From contig SEFT01000002.1 in assembly GCA_004144175.1 (NCBI GenBank), forward strand, positions 124,001 to 188,000: DNA of 64,000 nt, written 5' to 3'. Below are positions 35,101 to 42,910 of the stretch, piece after piece. The stretch comes from Sphingobacteriales bacterium (GTDB lineage Bacteria > Bacteroidota > Bacteroidia > Chitinophagales > Chitinophagaceae). The notes beneath the pieces are model-generated. The model was not told the origin of the DNA. It did no database searches and saw only the letters and a list, made by a program, of their open reading frames with translations. Every line of letters starts with the position of its first letter. Position 1 is the first letter of the stretch. The translations under genes were made by a program, and so were the position numbers.

Positions 35101-35741
35101 TGACGAAAGCCAAATGTAACACTGTGCGGGCCAGTACTGCGGAATGGGTGATGCCCGGCAAAGATCACCAGCTTGTCTTTGTTGTCGTCCAGTTCATTCT
35201 TAAGTTCATCCAGCACCTGCATCTCGGTCTTGTTGTCGCACTTCGACTCTATGCCCGGCTTGTCATATTTATGCAGCCACCACTGTGTGTCCATGAATAA
35301 CAGCAATATGTCGTCGCCCAGCTTTTCCTTTTCAACGCCAGCGCATCCGTCCTTTGGGTAGATGAATATGTTACTCTTGTTCAGGCTCTTGATATAGTCG
35401 TTTTGAGCCTTTATCGCCTTATAACCCTTACCGCGGGCGTAACCCCAGTCACTATGGCCGGGTACAAAGTATGCTTTGGCCCCGGTATTATCTACCAGCG
35501 CCGCTTGTGCATCTATCGCAGGGTATGACCCCTTCTTAACGTCGTACTCATTATCGCCTAGGTATACAACCACGGTATGCTCGTCTAGCGGTATAGTTTG
35601 CTTTATTGCATTCAAAACGGGCCTGGCATTGGCGGCATCACCTGCATCACCAACCAATACAATGCGTTTAGCGACTTTTTCCTGTGCCTGCAAAGCATTG
35701 GCAAACAGTACTATAAAGAGTGTAATAAGTAAATTCTTCAT
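32121..35741 (-). CDS. Metallophosphoesterase / CotH-kinase-like / Omp85 outer membrane fusion protein
   Basis: A 1206-residue exported protein with three recognisable parts. Residues 1-20 are a signal peptide. Residues 25-350 are a calcineurin-like phosphoesterase: VGDAGD, YLGDNEYD, PGHSDW, FAGHHPF and AAAHDHS supply the metal ligands. Residues about 400-700 resemble a CotH-type kinase: WTLRTVNKD (about 448) is a candidate ATP-lysine region, and ADFDRHYDQWRW (about 574) with YYAIPKDRDMSFYY (about 596) mirrors the CotH DRxxN...IPxDxDxxF core. Around 796 there is an RTX-like GGRGDDTF. The rest is an Omp85/BamA-type surface-antigen barrel ending in a C-terminal Phe (NIRIFF). It probably sits in the outer membrane with the enzymes in the periplasm. 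The kinase assignment is inference, the other two are well supported. Confidence 0.8.
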   Translation of the reverse strand: MKNLLITLFIVLFANALQAQEKVAKRIVLVGDAGDAANARPVLNAIKQTIPLDEHTVVVYLGDNEYDVKKGSYPAIDAQAALVDNTGAKAYFVPGHSDWGYARGKGYKAIKAQNDYIKSLNKSNIFIYPKDGCAGVEKEKLGDDILLLFMDTQWWLHKYDKPGIESKCDNKTEMQVLDELKNELDDNKDKLVIFAGHHPFRSTGPHSVTFGFRQHIFPLTDVPGMRKFYLPLPIVGSLYPISRNFLYTRQDRIHPAYENMSSSIESVLQWYPFVVRAAAHDHSLQLTKSDEGNNYIVSGSGSQTSSARKGWDVKYKAEQQGFTVLEVSEDKKVKTVFYTVDNAGKAKRNYSRQLLDFSRRPIPAPDTATVDTDPSLDSVTVSINKEYEKASGFKRSMLGDNYRKEWAVPVKMKVLHLNTEKGGLKIEAAGGGKQSRSLHLVDAEGKKWTLRTVNKDPEKAIPENLRQTVANELVQDFMSAANPFAPLAVPGLAKPLDVVHTNPEMVFVPNDTALGYYRPVFANTVCLLEERYPSRYGEKSDNSWELLNNTIDKDDYTVDQSSFLTARMLDFLVADFDRHYDQWRWGINDTGKGKVYYAIPKDRDMSFYYSDGFLIKIASYNRAPFLKGFRYDIPHPRWMGFTARDIDRLYLNRLDANDWRNNLATIRQRLTDADIHTAVSSIPPEAYAIRGAETEAKLSSRRDRLEKAGMEYYKFLSKYVTVTGSNKNDYFKLTNVGDDLQLRVYDRNKLGDTTFLKYSRLFRSKETEEIWLYGFNGEDYFDIDESAKSKIKLRVIGGRGDDTFNLRGSVKNFVYDHKGNDNIFLSKSKTHRRFSRDADVHQFTYREQTYHSFTFPILTAGFNPDDRLLLGVGISRTTRGFRKYPYATFQKLSTLVSVFNQAYQLRYDGEFIGAVGGLDLVAFGQIKNPALDFFFGLGNETKRDEDKGRNYYQARYNYVQGDLMLRKRMAGNLISLSAGPEYYRYWNNAEDNKGKILQRPSDVLLDSGDVYSMKEYAGGKAVLRINNVDSRLLPTHGIDWNTEFTMLTGLNEKTQPLSRLRSDVAIYATLTNPGRLISVIRFGGGHIFSDDFEYFQAFRLGANNFLRGYRRDRFAGSSMAYGSLELRLKLFDVKSKVLPGDFGIIGFNDIGRVWLKGQKSDKWHNSYGGGLYYTPFNLVAVGATIGFSEEDMLFNASIGTNIRIFF

Positions 35742-35865
35742 CTAAGGCTAGCTATCATTCATCTCTATACAAAACTATTGCCACCACCGTACTGAAGCAT
35801 TAATCTCTATGCATTGAACGTCAGCGAATAAAGTAAAGGTGGGCTTTCGCTAGATATATTGGCCA

Positions 35866-35894
35866 TAAAAAATCCCCGCAATATCTGCGGGGAT
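35866..35894 (-). terminator. Terminator downstream of the minus-strand gene at 35922
   Basis: Arms ATCCCCGCA and TGCGGGGAT (9 bp) with a 5-nt loop, followed on the minus strand by six T residues. Confidence 0.82.
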
Positions 35895-35921
35895 AACCAA
35901 ATTTCTGAATGAGGGAAGCTG

Positions 35922-36659
35922 TTAGTGTGCATATCCAAATTTCACGCCGAATTGTATCAACACATCTCTTTCCACCGAATAACTCGTGAATTTATTGATA
36001 TAAGTGTACCCGATTCCAAACTCTGCACCTATATAGAAATGATCCGTAGGACGGATGTTCAGCGTATTGTTCAACATAGCGCCCATTTTGAAAGACGACA
36101 AATTGGCCACATTTTCAGAAGCCATCTCCAACCCATACAGCTTGCCACCGTATGAGTCGGGGTACGTCACCATTTTGTAAGTAGTGCTGGTTTGCTCTGT
36201 CCTGCCAATAGCTGCTAATACATTGATCCCAATGGCATAACTGGCCTTTTTAAATGCACCGGTAGGGTAAATTTTTATACCCGGATAAAAATAGATCGTT
36301 TCCTTTTGCGCATTGCGCTGATAGAAACTAGGTGGGAGATTATTAGGACTGGGCGTGCGATAACTTGTATTATAGCTATAGCGATCGTCATAATTATAAT
36401 TGCCATCCTGAGGCGACAGCGCTATACTAAACGGCAGATATATGCTTACTAAACCATTGTTGGACGGGAATATCTCGGCACTTAAGCCTAGGCCAATATT
36501 CTCCTCCGTAATTTGTATAGGGCTAAAAGCATAAGTAACCTTAGTTGGTCGTATAGATGATAATGAGCCACGAAGGACAGGGGCGTCACCATCCTGAGCT
36601 ATAGCTGTACCGCCTACAGCAGCAAACAACAATGAAAGGGCCGTCGTAATTTTCTTCAC
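35922..36659 (-). CDS. Outer-membrane barrel-like exported protein, unknown
   Basis: A 245-residue protein with a signal peptide (MKKITTALSLLFAAVGGTAIAQ) and many alternating aromatic/hydrophobic strands (VSIYLPFSIALSP, YFYPGIKIYPTG, HFYIGAEFGIGYTYINKF, VLIQFGVKFGYAH), which suggests an 8-10 strand outer-membrane barrel with a C-terminal aromatic/His end. A run of Asn/Tyr/Asp/Arg (residues about 95-110) is probably an extracellular loop. No ATG fits; the GTG at 36659-36657 gives MKKITTAL, so I chose it. Monocistronic, with its own terminator. Confidence 0.7.
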   Translation of the reverse strand: MKKITTALSLLFAAVGGTAIAQDGDAPVLRGSLSSIRPTKVTYAFSPIQITEENIGLGLSAEIFPSNNGLVSIYLPFSIALSPQDGNYNYDDRYSYNTSYRTPSPNNLPPSFYQRNAQKETIYFYPGIKIYPTGAFKKASYAIGINVLAAIGRTEQTSTTYKMVTYPDSYGGKLYGLEMASENVANLSSFKMGAMLNNTLNIRPTDHFYIGAEFGIGYTYINKFTSYSVERDVLIQFGVKFGYAH

Positions 36660-36797
36660 AAATAAGTTTTTGTGCCTCGTAATGAGGCGATTATAATATA
36701 TTGTAAATATAAGAGATTGTACTGCTTGGAGCAAAACCTATGCCAATTGCAGTACGATACTGAGGGGAAAACGGAATATCGGTCTGTTCCCCCTATG

Positions 36798-37301
36798 CTA
36801 GCGTGATACTCTGATCGAGATAACCATTTCAAGCTTTTCAGCATCAAGCACTAACATGGCGCCCGGATTATTCTGTTCGTTGGTCCACATACGCCCCGGC
36901 CACTGCCCGCGCATTATGGCTGCCCTGTCGGTATCGTCAAACTTTCCACGCGGTACATGCGCATTGTCCTCGCCGTAAAACTCGTAACAGTCGTCGACCA
37001 ACTGCTGTAGCGCAGTAAGCGAGATATTATGTACGTCGTTAGAGGTAAGGGATATACTCTTATTCCCCAGGTGGTCGTACACGGTTGCTTCTATATGGTC
37101 GAAGAGTCCGCATTCCAAGTGGTTCAGCTTTTTAGCATACCTTGAGTTGAACTTACCGTCCCTACCCACTTGCTCACAAACCTTTTCGTAGCTGAAGTCT
37201 GGTATATACCTCACATCGAATGAGAAAAGGTCATATACGGACCGCTCCACAGCAGGCTTCATTGAGCCATTCCTTAAAAACAGCTTCCTGATAAAATTCA
37301 T
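36798..37301 (-). CDS. Hypothetical protein
   Basis: A 167-residue soluble protein with no signal peptide (starts MNFIRKLFLRNGSMKP). It is acidic and mixed alpha/beta, with segments such as FDHIEATVYDHLGNKSISL and LQQLVDDCYEFYGEDN, and ends LEMVISIRVSR. Nothing in it identifies a family. It lies between the barrel gene and the histidine kinase gene on the same strand, with gaps of about 140 nt on each side, and may be transcribed alone. Confidence 0.55.
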   Translation of the reverse strand: MNFIRKLFLRNGSMKPAVERSVYDLFSFDVRYIPDFSYEKVCEQVGRDGKFNSRYAKKLNHLECGLFDHIEATVYDHLGNKSISLTSNDVHNISLTALQQLVDDCYEFYGEDNAHVPRGKFDDTDRAAIMRGQWPGRMWTNEQNNPGAMLVLDAEKLEMVISIRVSR

Positions 37302-37439
37302 CTCGTCTCAAACAAAAATGGGGCAAACAATAATGCAGGCTGCATCGAAATGGGCACACATACCTGCTTGTATATACTAAGCTATATACAAGTTAACAAA
37401 GCATCGCTTAATAAGTTATTAAGAAAAATAAATTTTTTA

Positions 37440-38870
37440 TTAACGGAGTAGAGGGAGCTTCATTTCAAAGCAGTTCTGCCCATCAGGGAGCACCGAATAA
37501 ATGATTGAGCCACTGTGCAGTGTAACGATACGATGCACCAACACAAGCCCAAGGCCAAAGCCCTTTATATCATTGCTATTACTGCCGCGGAACAAATGCC
37601 GGAACAGCCGCTCACGCTCCTCTACAGGTAATACTTGCCCATTATTTAAAAAATCAAGCTCAATATCACACCCCGCAGACCGTATCTCGATAAATGGTTT
37701 CTTGTTGTCGCTGTAGTTTACCGCATTCTTCAGCAGATTGAGCATCGCCATTTTCAGCATCCGGGTATTTCCGCTTATAGTGAGCCGCTCACTCGTATCC
37801 AGCGATTCATCCATGATAAAGTCGAACTGCACACGGCTATCCAGCAAGGTTATTTCATCCATACACTCAAACAACAACTCGTCAACACGAATTACATCCG
37901 TCTGTACATTGGCAACCCGAGTTTCGCTCATCGAGATATCCAGCATGGTGTTGATGATGTGTGATAACTCCATCAACGCATGCTGCTGAAACTGCAGGCT
38001 GGTTTTTAGCGATTCCGCATCGCCTTCGGTAAGCGCCCGCTCGGCATTGGTCATCATAATGGCCAATGGGGTCTTCAACTCATGCGACAGGTGATTGACG
38101 AAATGGTATTGAAACTTGAACGCCCGCTCTACCCTATCCAGCAATTCATTGAATTTACCGGCCATAAAGCTTACTTCATCGCGTGTTTCGCTTATTTGCA
38201 CACGTTTTGAAAGGTCGCCGGGCGATATCTTTTCTATTTCGGCAGTAAGCAGCGAGACGGGTTTTGTAATAAGCCTTGAAAGATAGATGGAAAGCAAAAC
38301 CATCAGCGCGGTACTCACAATAAAGGTCGAGATCAATATCCACTTAAGGAACTCCAGCTTACTCTTACCAAAGCGGTCGTGCGCTTTGGCAATACCGTAA
38401 TACAATTTGCCGTCGTGCTTGAACTTGAGCGCTATTGTCTCAAACCTGTCATCTGACAACTGCACCTGGTCTGCAGCGCGTAGCTGCTTGAGGATATTCG
38501 GCGAATAAGATATATCCTTATCGTCTGTGCTCAGGTATATTACTTTGAATGAAGAATCGAACAGGATGATCTTTTCTTCATACAGGCTGTTGATGGTGTT
38601 ACGGTCAAAAAGGCGGAGCATATTATGGTTAATCTGCTCCACCTCTATCATCAGCTGGTAAGTTGTTATTGTCTTGTCGCGCAGGCGGCGATAATACTCT
38701 TCCTTTCGGTACTCAGCCGACAGTGCATAGATCGTATAGAAACTGATACCCAGCAATAAGGTAAAGGCAGTAATAAAACCGAAGGCCAGCTTGTTGCGCA
38801 GGCTGGCACCCTTAATCTTTGCCCAGGTAGTAGCCGAAGCCAACTCTTGTACGGATGAGTTTTTGCTCAA
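37440..38870 (-). CDS. Sensor histidine kinase (HAMP, HisKA, HATPase_c)
   Basis: A 476-residue membrane sensor kinase. Two membrane helices (about residues 27-50 and 177-198) bracket a periplasmic sensor region of about 125 residues. A HAMP linker follows (ITKPVSLLTAEIEKISPGDLSKRV). The phosphoacceptor is His263 in NHLSHELKTPLAI. The ATPase domain shows the N box LLKNAVNYSDN, G1 FLNNGQVLP and G2 GFGLGLVLVHRIV. It pairs with the response regulator gene upstream; their coding regions overlap by 59 nt (38812-38870), so they are transcribed and probably translated together. The signal it senses is not evident. Confidence 0.93.
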   Translation of the reverse strand: MSKNSSVQELASATTWAKIKGASLRNKLAFGFITAFTLLLGISFYTIYALSAEYRKEEYYRRLRDKTITTYQLMIEVEQINHNMLRLFDRNTINSLYEEKIILFDSSFKVIYLSTDDKDISYSPNILKQLRAADQVQLSDDRFETIALKFKHDGKLYYGIAKAHDRFGKSKLEFLKWILISTFIVSTALMVLLSIYLSRLITKPVSLLTAEIEKISPGDLSKRVQISETRDEVSFMAGKFNELLDRVERAFKFQYHFVNHLSHELKTPLAIMMTNAERALTEGDAESLKTSLQFQQHALMELSHIINTMLDISMSETRVANVQTDVIRVDELLFECMDEITLLDSRVQFDFIMDESLDTSERLTISGNTRMLKMAMLNLLKNAVNYSDNKKPFIEIRSAGCDIELDFLNNGQVLPVEERERLFRHLFRGSNSNDIKGFGLGLVLVHRIVTLHSGSIIYSVLPDGQNCFEMKLPLLR

Positions 38871-39489
38871 AATTCTTATCTATTTTGTTGCGCAGCAGAT
38901 TGATGAATACTTCTATGGTATTCGTATTCGCCTCGAATGCATTGCCCCATACTTTAGATATCAATTCTTTTTTAGAAACAGGGTTACCTCCAGCCTGCGC
39001 CAATAGATTCAGCAACTCAAACTCGCGGGCCGTCAGCTTTATCTGCACATCGCCACGGTTCACCATCTTCTTGTTCGTATCTATTGTAAGGTCTTCGATA
39101 GTGATATGCTCCTGCTCTTGCGTATAGTTGTCGGCACGCTTTATAGCCACACGTATACGCGCCAAAAGTTCTTTGAAGTAGAACGGTTTGGTCACATAAT
39201 CATCCACACCCGACTCAAAACCCTGAAGCTTGTCGGCAATCTCGCCAAAGGCAGTCAGCATGATGATTGGTGTATTGATCTGGCGGTAACGGATGCTCTT
39301 TGCAAAATCGTAGCCATTCTTGCCGGGTATATTCACGTCCAGCAGTATGCAGTCAAATTTGTTTCGCTGAGCTATACGCTCTGCCAGCAAGCCATCATAT
39401 GCTGTTTCTACTTCAAACCCCTCATGCACCAACTGGTGCTTTATATCGTTTGACAAATGAATATCGTCTTCGATCAGCAGTATCTTCAT
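38812..39489 (-). CDS. OmpR/PhoB-family response regulator
   Basis: A 225-residue DNA-binding response regulator. The receiver has the acidic pair at MKILLIEDD, the phosphorylated Asp51 in CILLDVNIPG, the Thr in IIMLTAFGE and the Lys in YVTKPFYF. The C-terminal winged helix is seen from ITIEDLTIDTNKK to IRTRVGFGYYL, including LTAREFELLNLLAQAGG and NTIEVFINLLRNKI. The start MKILLIEDD at 39489 is preferred; ATG at 39492 and further upstream codons exist but do not fit the fold. It is the first gene of the pair with the kinase and lies divergent from the T9SS protease gene, with about 256 bp between their starts. Confidence 0.94.
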   Translation of the reverse strand: MKILLIEDDIHLSNDIKHQLVHEGFEVETAYDGLLAERIAQRNKFDCILLDVNIPGKNGYDFAKSIRYRQINTPIIMLTAFGEIADKLQGFESGVDDYVTKPFYFKELLARIRVAIKRADNYTQEQEHITIEDLTIDTNKKMVNRGDVQIKLTAREFELLNLLAQAGGNPVSKKELISKVWGNAFEANTNTIEVFINLLRNKIDKNFEQKLIRTRVGFGYYLGKD

Positions 39490-39745
39490 CATTGAAATAT
39501 TATAAGCCTTCCTGTTGTCAGAAAGGTGCCATTCATGTACGGATTGGAACGTATGCCCCGGCCCGAAAATGCGCCTAAAACCCGTCCTGTTGCTCGATAG
39601 CATGACGTATGCAAAGCCTGCATTTGATGCAAGATAGATATGTAAAAAATGCTAAGCAACTTTTTGATTATGAGCGGGTTTAACCCCGGTGTCCGCAACT
39701 CCTGCTATTATTGCTTAAATTAGAAGAATATTAGAGGAAGAATCT

Positions 39746-41101
39746 ATGAGAACAAGGCCGGAAATGTATTTAAAGCTTTTTTTAACCTTCCTTTGCCTGA
39801 CGGGCTCACTCAGCAGCACTGCGCAGAAAAGTACCTGCGGACTTCCGGCCCTTCTCCGTAAGATACCGGCACTCGATAGCCTGCGTACGCTACCCCAACC
39901 GCTAAATGCGCAACTTAAGACCTCGGCAATAGATTACGGACAGCAGCACCCTATACCTGTGGTATTCCATGTAGTGCTGTCGCAGCAGCAGATAAACCAG
40001 CTGGGCGGCAGGGAAGGCATTAATCAGCGTATCGCGTCGCAGATGGAGATCATCAATGAAGACTTTAACCGCAGCAACAGCGACAGCAACCGTATACCGG
40101 CGGCATTCAAACCGCTATATGGCAATATCGGGGTGCGCTTTGCACTGGCGCACGTAAAGCCAACAGGCCAACCGTTCAATGATACTTTTGAGCTGTACGT
40201 GACCAACAAAAACGGTTTTGAGCTATATAACAACTACAAATCCGGTATAGGCTTCACCGAAGCCAAATATACCGCCGCAGGCGGCCTGGATGCCTGGGAT
40301 CCCGCTGCTTATCTGAATGTATGGATCATCAATCCGCTGGATACGGGTAAGGCATCGCGGTTGGCGGGGCTTACGATACCGCCATCGTTTACGGGCGCGC
40401 GGTATGGCATCTCGCCTTGGGAGCAAGGCATCGTGCTACACTACGGTGCGTTCGGGCGGAGGCAGCGCGCGACAGAGTACTATGTAAGTACTGCAAACAG
40501 AGGGAGAACATTAACCCACGAACTGGGCCACTTCTTTGACCTATGGCATATATGGGGCGACGATGACGGAACCTGCCCCGGTGAACCCGATGGCAACGAT
40601 GATGGCATTGCTGATACACCACCGCAGGCAAAGGAAATATTTGGCTCGCCACAGTATCCGTTGTACGATGCCTGCACACGCACTGGGCCAGGCATTATGT
40701 TCATGAACTTTATGGACTATACAGACGATGTATCGAAGTACCTGTTCACCAATGAGCAGGCAGCACGCGCCAAGAGGCAGATACAACCGGGCGCTCCGTT
40801 ATACTCCCTCACGCGGCAGCCACATTTGTTACAGAGCGATACAAATGCCTCAAGGGCCATCAACATCTACCCCAACCCTGCGAGCAACTTCATAAACATA
40901 TTTTTTGAACGTAACCCGACGCAGTTGAAGAAGATCACTGTATCGAACCTCTTGGGGCAAGAGGTGTATGCTATAGAAACGAATGAGCAGCCGGTATCCT
41001 ACTACAAAATAGATGTAAGTGGGTTATCAAACGGCATATATGTGGCTAAGTTCCATTACCTGAAAGGAAAGGAAGCCAGGCGCATTGTTGTAGCACGATA
41101 A
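39746..41101 (+). CDS. Secreted M43 (pappalysin-like) zinc metalloprotease with T9SS sorting domain
   Basis: A 451-residue secreted protease. A signal peptide ends near STAQ (residue 27). The catalytic domain has the metzincin motif HELGHFFDLWHIWG (His258, Glu259, His262, His268) followed by a Cys-rich calcium-type loop and the Met-turn FMNFMDYTDD near residue 325. The last 85 residues (IYPNPASNFINIFF ... GIYVAKFHYLKGKEARRIVVAR) are a type A T9SS C-terminal domain, so the protein should be exported and cleaved or attached at the cell surface. It is the only gene in its unit. An alternative ATG is at 39764. Confidence 0.9.
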   Translation: MRTRPEMYLKLFLTFLCLTGSLSSTAQKSTCGLPALLRKIPALDSLRTLPQPLNAQLKTSAIDYGQQHPIPVVFHVVLSQQQINQLGGREGINQRIASQMEIINEDFNRSNSDSNRIPAAFKPLYGNIGVRFALAHVKPTGQPFNDTFELYVTNKNGFELYNNYKSGIGFTEAKYTAAGGLDAWDPAAYLNVWIINPLDTGKASRLAGLTIPPSFTGARYGISPWEQGIVLHYGAFGRRQRATEYYVSTANRGRTLTHELGHFFDLWHIWGDDDGTCPGEPDGNDDGIADTPPQAKEIFGSPQYPLYDACTRTGPGIMFMNFMDYTDDVSKYLFTNEQAARAKRQIQPGAPLYSLTRQPHLLQSDTNASRAINIYPNPASNFINIFFERNPTQLKKITVSNLLGQEVYAIETNEQPVSYYKIDVSGLSNGIYVAKFHYLKGKEARRIVVAR

Positions 41102-41195
41102 CAAGCTGTCGCCGCCATGTCAATTCTTTGTTAAACAGCACTGAAAACCAACTATTTATAGTAAACTTTGTAGCGTGTCCATGTATTAAGTGTGT

Positions 41196-41996
41196 ATGCT
41201 GCAAAGATGTCTCATTTTCACGCTGCTTCTAATAGCAGTAGGATGTAAAAGGGCCCCGGTGACGTATGAGCGGGCTGTAAACAAGAACTTCCACACCCGT
41301 AAAGTAGGTGCGTCGGCCAGAGATCTGCTCACGGCCCAGCATTACCAGTCGCTGAAGATAGAAATTCAGTACATGACCGGCTATGCACCTGACGAGCAGG
41401 CCGTTGCCAACCTTACAACATTCCTCGATGAGCTGGTACACAAACCCAAGGGTATACAAGTAGTAACGAAGGAAATAAGGCCCATAGAAGATACGGTACT
41501 GACGCTTGATAATGTGATAGCAATAGAGAACGCTAACAGGGAGGTGTATACCGATACCTCGGAACTGGCCGTATATGTACTCTATACCAACGGCACCTTT
41601 GAAAAGGGTACGTTGATCGGGTATGCCTATCGCAATACATCGGCCGTATTATTTGGTAAGACGATTCGCGACAACTCTGATAAATGGGGACGGCTGACGC
41701 GTACCGAACTAGAGACAAGGATACTGCAACACGAGTTTTGCCATATGCTAGGCCTTACCAATGTAGGCACGCCCATGACTGCCGAACATATGGACCACGA
41801 CCATGGTAAGCACTGTAAGAACAAGCATTGCCTGATGTACTACAAAACCGAGCTGATAAACTACCCGGCAATGATCCTGAAAAAAGAACGACCCACGCTG
41901 GATGAAGAATGCCTGGAAGACCTCCGTGCCAATGGCGGCAAAAAGAATGGCTACTACTGCGTAAGCCTGAAGGACATAGTAGAGCAACAGCTATAG
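41196..41996 (+). CDS. Archaemetzincin-like metalloprotease lipoprotein
   Basis: A protein of about 266 residues with a lipoprotein signal (MLQRCLIFTLLLIAVGC). A strand-rich N-terminal part precedes LETRILQHEFCHMLGLTN, near residue 180, an HExxHxxGxxN zinc motif with Asn where metzincins have the third His. HMDHDHGKHC and CKNKHCLMYY follow, resembling the Cys-x4-Cys-x-Met-turn of archaemetzincins. This is a typical layout of Bacteroidota membrane metalloproteases. The missing third His may be supplied by the later HMDHDH. The start at 41196 is used because an upstream GTG at 41190 adds only two residues. It follows the T9SS protease gene, with 94 nt between them. Confidence 0.75.
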   Translation: MLQRCLIFTLLLIAVGCKRAPVTYERAVNKNFHTRKVGASARDLLTAQHYQSLKIEIQYMTGYAPDEQAVANLTTFLDELVHKPKGIQVVTKEIRPIEDTVLTLDNVIAIENANREVYTDTSELAVYVLYTNGTFEKGTLIGYAYRNTSAVLFGKTIRDNSDKWGRLTRTELETRILQHEFCHMLGLTNVGTPMTAEHMDHDHGKHCKNKHCLMYYKTELINYPAMILKKERPTLDEECLEDLRANGGKKNGYYCVSLKDIVEQQL

Positions 41997-42022
41997 CTTG
42001 CTTTACTTTCAGTAAGCTATAG
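41991..42022. terminator. Terminator between convergent genes
   Basis: CTATAGCTT and AAGCTATAG form a 9-bp stem across a 14-nt loop, with CTTTTT beyond. It overlaps both stop codons (41996 and 42017). Confidence 0.6.
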
Positions 42023-42895
42023 TCTTTTTGAGATTGTCTTTTTCACTTGTGTTTCCAGACCTGCATATAACGGATCGCGGCGTTCTTCCGTTGCAGTTAG
42101 TATTGCTGCCAGGTACGGGCTTTGCGTCCTACGCTTATGCTGCTCGTATACTTTTTCTAAAAAAGCCAAACTCTGATCATTGCCGTAAGCAGCTATGGTA
42201 CGGAACAGTTCTGATAAATAAGAAGCCCGCTTTGTTTTACGCGATCTTTTATAAATGCGCTCCAGGTGCGGCATAAAGTCAGCATCGGTAAAATGGCTCA
42301 GCGCAAACAGCGCATGCCCCAGATCTGTGCCATCAGCCCTGAGCTTAGAAATGAAAAACGCCTTGTCTTCGACTTTACGATACTTAGCCAGCGCTACTAA
42401 TGCATTCTTATCGCCTTCATCAACAGCCAGCGATCGTATACGTTTGTAGTACGACTCTTGCGGCTGCATGGTCTGCAGCAGTTGGCTACGCGAGCGGAGT
42501 GTGGCTGCGCCGGTATATAGCAACATGGAGTCACGCACCTGCTTTTCCTCAATACCGTTTGTGGTCTTCAAGTACGGTGCATACTTGTCTATCATTGCGT
42601 CACCCACCATTACAGTTTCTGCGAAGCAACCATCTTTCACGTCTATTTCAGCGATATCATTCAGGTGCGTAAGCGAGATGCTAAAACATGCAGGATGAGA
42701 TTTTTCTACCAGAGCACTGAATGCATCGACACGCACCCGCGCATCATGGTGGTTCGTATAACCGATCAGCTGCTCATCACTAGCCCCGGCCATATCAATA
42801 GACCCACTCACAACTGACGGAGGCTTGAGTTGCGCAAAGGATGACGCAGGCTTAGCCAAAGAAAGCAGGATTGCAGCGTATAAAATCTTTTTCAT
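42017..42895 (-). CDS. Exported alpha-helical-repeat (HEAT-like) protein
   Basis: A 292-residue protein with a signal peptide (MKKILYAAILLSLAKPASSFAQ). The mature part starts ASDEQLIGYTNHHDARVRVDAFSALVEK, which is HEAT-like, then further helix pairs (EGDKNALVALAKYRKVEDKAFFISKL, LGHALFALSHFTDADFMPHLERIY, YGNDQSLAFLEKVYEQ). The repeats suggest a protein-binding scaffold in the periplasm. An ATG at 42910 would abut the upstream stop codon exactly; 42895 is chosen for its better signal peptide. It lies directly after a TonB-domain gene on the same strand, suggesting a functional pair. Confidence 0.65.
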   Translation of the reverse strand: MKKILYAAILLSLAKPASSFAQLKPPSVVSGSIDMAGASDEQLIGYTNHHDARVRVDAFSALVEKSHPACFSISLTHLNDIAEIDVKDGCFAETVMVGDAMIDKYAPYLKTTNGIEEKQVRDSMLLYTGAATLRSRSQLLQTMQPQESYYKRIRSLAVDEGDKNALVALAKYRKVEDKAFFISKLRADGTDLGHALFALSHFTDADFMPHLERIYKRSRKTKRASYLSELFRTIAAYGNDQSLAFLEKVYEQHKRRTQSPYLAAILTATEERRDPLYAGLETQVKKTISKRL

Positions 42896-42910
42896 CAGGA
42901 TTACAATCAT

